Shown: piece after piece, positions 1 to 10,000 of the stretch
Numbering within the stretch: the first letter of the stretch is position 1
Layout: each line of letters begins with the position of its first letter
NCBI GenBank assembly: GCA_963170055.1
Contig: CAUJGJ010000002.1
Coordinates: forward strand, 1,942,846-1,952,845
DNA: 10,000 nt
Direction of reading: 5' to 3'
DNA from: Halisarca cf. caerulea
Taxonomy: Eukaryota; Porifera; Demospongiae; Chondrillida; Halisarcidae
Translations under genes and position numbers: made by a program
Notes under the pieces: generated by a model
What the model was told of the DNA's origin: nothing
The model's database searches: none
The model's input: only the letters and a program-made list of their open reading frames with translations

Positions 1-272
1 TTATCATGCATCGTCACAACAAACATCGGATCACCTTCCGTTATTTCGTGTCGAACCGTTTGCTGGTAATCTTCGACCCGTGTGTTGTCCGGGCAAGGCA
101 GGCTGGTCCCAGTTCCTGATACTGTAAGGCCTCGCTCTTGTTCAGGGCAGTTACTTTTTACCTGTTTCGTGGGAGGTCCGTTGTTATCTTCTTCCAGGGT
201 CCCGAATCCTGAATCTCCCGTCCCGCGTTTGCCTGTAACCACTTTGGCGGGTGTACCGGAATCTCCTGACAT
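1..272 (-). CDS. Unidentified protein, N-terminal 90 residues, runs off the left edge
   Basis: The minus strand is open from an ATG at 272 to the window edge, 90 complete codons without a stop. This ATG is the first in its frame after an upstream TAA near 405, so it is the natural start. Residues 1-60 are rich in Gly, Ser and Thr with two GDSG motifs (residues 3-6 and 19-22) and look disordered. From about residue 64 the composition becomes globular (RVEDYQQTVRHEITEGDPMF). I do not recognise a family, and the part that would show it lies outside the window. Codons are rich in CpG (GCG, ACG, CCG, CGC), unlike the surrounding AT-rich repeats, which fits a 5' coding exon under a CpG-rich promoter. 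A good-looking donor (CAG followed by GTAAAA at 161) lies inside the frame; because the frame stays open past it, I read through. The gene has the same orientation as the START gene and lies about 1.2 kb downstream of it. Confidence 0.6.
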   Translation of the reverse strand, partial: MSGDSGTPAKVVTGKRGTGDSGFGTLEEDNNGPPTKQVKSNCPEQERGLTVSGTGTSLPCPDNTRVEDYQQTVRHEITEGDPMFVVTMHD

Positions 273-500
273 CCTAGTGAACAGCAGGGGAACCGCGCGA
301 TGTGGAACAGATAGAAGAGCACGAAACACAATACTCCTAAGGGAAACGTTTAGATGCTGCCCCCACACTCGATCCGCGAAGACTGGTTTATGCGAATTTG
401 TAATTAATTAGATTCATGCTACGCCTCAACCGGAAAAGGGAAGAACAAGAATTCATTTAGAAATCCATTTTCATCAAAACCAGAATCAGAGAATTTATAA
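273..500 (-). promoter_or_regulatory. Probable 5' UTR and proximal promoter of the left-edge gene
   Basis: The sequence just upstream of the ATG at 272 stays CpG-rich to about 390 and then turns AT-rich. A TATAAATT-like string sits on the minus strand near 492-499. No transcription start can be read from sequence, so the assignment rests on position and base composition only. Confidence 0.25.
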
Positions 501-555
501 TAGAAAACAAATGCCCACACGCGAAGAAGTATTGCTGGCAGACTACAGTAGAACC

Positions 556-640
556 TGGATAGGAAGTACCCTCAAAGGAAGGCAAAATAGGTACTCACTG
601 TCAGAGGTACTTACTATCCAAGGTGCTTTCAATGATATTG
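556..640. repeat. Fragments of the GGTACTTACTATCC repeat family
   Basis: Short degenerate copies of the motif that builds the arms of the foldback element at 644-1207 occur here (near 557-575 in inverted form, and at 590-622 as GGTACTCACT and GGTACTTACTATCC). They suggest that the repeat once extended further left. Confidence 0.4.
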
Positions 641-643
641 CAT

Positions 644-882
644 GAGGTAGGGACAGAGCAAGGAGTACTTACTATCCGGGAGTACTATAACCCAGGTACT
701 TACTAACAGAGTTATACATATATATGTCAATCCTACATATGGAGTACGGTAGTACTCCATATGTAGGATTGACTATACATACTGTATACATATACACACA
801 CACACAGTCGAACACTGTTAGTAAGTACCTGGGTTAGTAAGTACTCATGGATCGTAAGTACTCCTTGCTCTGTCCCTACCTC
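644..882. repeat. Foldback inverted repeat with long arms
   Basis: The left arm (644-711) starts GAGGTAGGGACAGAGCAAGG and continues AGTACTTACTATCC. Its reverse complement makes the right arm (812-882), ending TGTCCCTACCTC. The match is near-perfect over the outer 29 bases and has small indels inside. The palindrome at 726-773 sits in the middle, so the whole block could fold into one long hairpin. This is typical of foldback or MITE-like elements. No transposase and no clear target duplication are visible. Confidence 0.75.
726..773. repeat. Perfect 22-bp palindrome with 4-nt spacer
   Basis: GTCAATCCTACATATGGAGT plus AC (726-747) is followed by GGTA and then by its exact reverse complement (752-773). 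A diverged half of the same sequence recurs at 3784-3804 (TAGTACTACATATGTAGGGA), so this belongs to a dispersed family. Confidence 0.9.
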
Positions 883-883
883 A

Positions 884-925
<42 letters not shown>
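884..925. repeat. (TA)n microsatellite
   Basis: About 42 nt of alternating T and A with one C interruption near 894. It continues on the far side of the 926-1072 insertion as a shorter TA tract (1073-1089). Confidence 0.95.
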
Positions 926-927
<2 letters not shown>

Positions 928-1072
928 TTGGCGTAGGAATGACTTGTACTTTGGGGGGGCTCATTCAATACCATGTACAGTTCATATGCAGCTAATAGCT
1001 TGCTTAATACATGATCAAGCAAACATTGGGGGGGCTATAGCCCCTCCAGCCCCCATGGTTCCTACACCTATG
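926..1072. mobile_element. Short element with inverted ends, inserted in the TA tract
   Basis: The left end reads CATTGGCGTAGGAA. The right end, reverse-complemented, reads CATAGGTGTAGGAA. Both ends abut TA repeat, as if the element had inserted into one TA microsatellite. Inside, TTGGGGGGGCT occurs twice (951-961 and 1026-1036), and the right part forms a GGGGGCT...AGCCCC hairpin. Its reverse complement resembles 2118-2165, so at least two relatives of this end lie in the window. It is non-coding. Confidence 0.5.
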
Positions 1073-1090
1073 TATATATATATATATATT

Positions 1091-1207
1091 GAGGTAGGGA
1101 CAGAGCAAGAAGTACTCCTTGCTTGGGACAGAGCAAGGAGTACTTACGATCCATGAGTACTTACTACCCCAGGTACTTACTAATAGAGTTCGACTGTGTG
1201 TATATAT
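1091..1207. repeat. Third arm of the foldback family
   Basis: This is an inverted copy of 793-882. It begins GAGGTAGGGACAGAGCAAG, shares CGATCCATGAGTACTTACTA, and ends TTCGACTGTGTGTATATA, which mirrors the CA run at 793-812. It carries its own internal duplication of the GGGACAGAGCAAG segment (1096-1108 and 1125-1137). With 793-882 it forms a second inverted pair around the TA tract and the nested element. Confidence 0.75.
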
Positions 1208-1440
1208 CCCATAATCAGTTGATAAAGAAATTTAATAATTCAGCTTTACATTAAAATCACGAAGCTTCAAGGGTGATCAATATAAAATAAACAGACCATA
1301 AGAGTTTTATAAACACACTTTGCTTTTGTATTTAAAACCACTAAAACCTGTTCTGCGTCTCCTCATGTACAAATAAACCAGTATAAAGGGTGTCTGACAT
1401 ACGAAAAAGGCAAGGAAAAATACAGACATTGTATTTGTAT
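1208..1440. other. Intergenic AT-rich stretch, nothing recognised
   Basis: AT-rich sequence between the repeat block and the end of the START gene. It should hold the cleavage site of that gene at its right end. No open frame, RNA gene or repeat is visible. Confidence 0.4.
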
Positions 1441-1445
1441 TAATA

Positions 1446-1451
1446 TTTATT
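1446..1451 (-). promoter_or_regulatory. Polyadenylation signal AATAAA of the START gene
   Basis: On the minus strand a canonical AATAAA lies 6 bases after the TAA stop. It is followed within about 30-50 bases by a T/GT-rich stretch (near 1395-1430), as expected of a downstream element. Cleavage would fall near 1420-1435, leaving a 3' UTR of only 20-40 nt. I see no other AATAAA on this strand between 1200 and 1445. Confidence 0.7.
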
Positions 1452-1456
1452 TTAGC

Positions 1457-9920
<8,464 letters not shown>

Positions 9921-10000
9921 ATGAATCAGTATAAATTAGTATAAATAAGATGCTAGAGCGATTATTTAGTAGTTAAGACACAGGCATGAGGACTGTAAAG

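Noticed and set aside
161..164. Donor-like CAG then GTAAAA inside the left-edge gene
   Set aside because: The frame stays open for 53 more codons with globular composition, so read-through is simpler; alternative splicing cannot be excluded.
82..411. Plus-strand open frame of 109 codons
   Set aside because: It overlaps the minus-strand gene start at 272, whose reading has protein-like composition and continues beyond the edge. The plus frame is its shadow plus AT-rich flank.

Overview
The window looks like animal (metazoan) nuclear DNA, probably from a marine invertebrate. Coding sequence is split into short exons with GT..AG introns. There are many (CA/TG)n microsatellites, several short inverted-repeat elements flanked by TA, and no bacterial gene layout. 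The repeat style resembles demosponge genomes, but that is an impression and the species cannot be fixed from this sequence.

Two genes can be supported, both on the minus strand. Positions 1-272 hold the 5' end of an unidentified protein that runs off the left edge. Positions 1457-9920 hold a START (StAR-related lipid transfer) domain gene that I assembled from eight exons: 9856-9920, 8258-8323, 6973-7069, 6719-6761, 6490-6575, 4385-4462, 2508-2588 and 1457-2080. All phases fit, giving a 379-residue model. Residues about 20-203 form the START domain, followed by an acidic, serine-rich tail of about 176 residues that I do not recognise. The exons between 4385 and 8323 and the last exon are well supported. 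The first exon and the 2508-2588 exon are tentative. A polyadenylation signal lies 6 bases past the stop.

About 1.2 kb between the two genes (273-1445) contains a composite foldback repeat with three arms, a nearly loop-free 22-bp palindrome and a nested 147-bp element. The introns of the START gene hold most of the other repeats: five TA-flanked MITE-like elements (three well supported), a 247-bp element with hAT-like ends, a MITE with TACCGTAT ends, a 42-bp-arm inverted repeat, a 7 x 48 bp minisatellite, a 4 x 41 bp tandem repeat, G-rich tracts, and CA/TG tracts up to 122 nt long.

The START protein is expected to bind a hydrophobic ligand such as a lipid. Nothing in the sequence links the two genes functionally. 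The points most worth checking are where repeats meet splice sites: a MITE starting 7 nt into an intron, a 43-nt exon between two CA-repeat introns, and a putative 3' splice site in the loop of a 15-bp hairpin.
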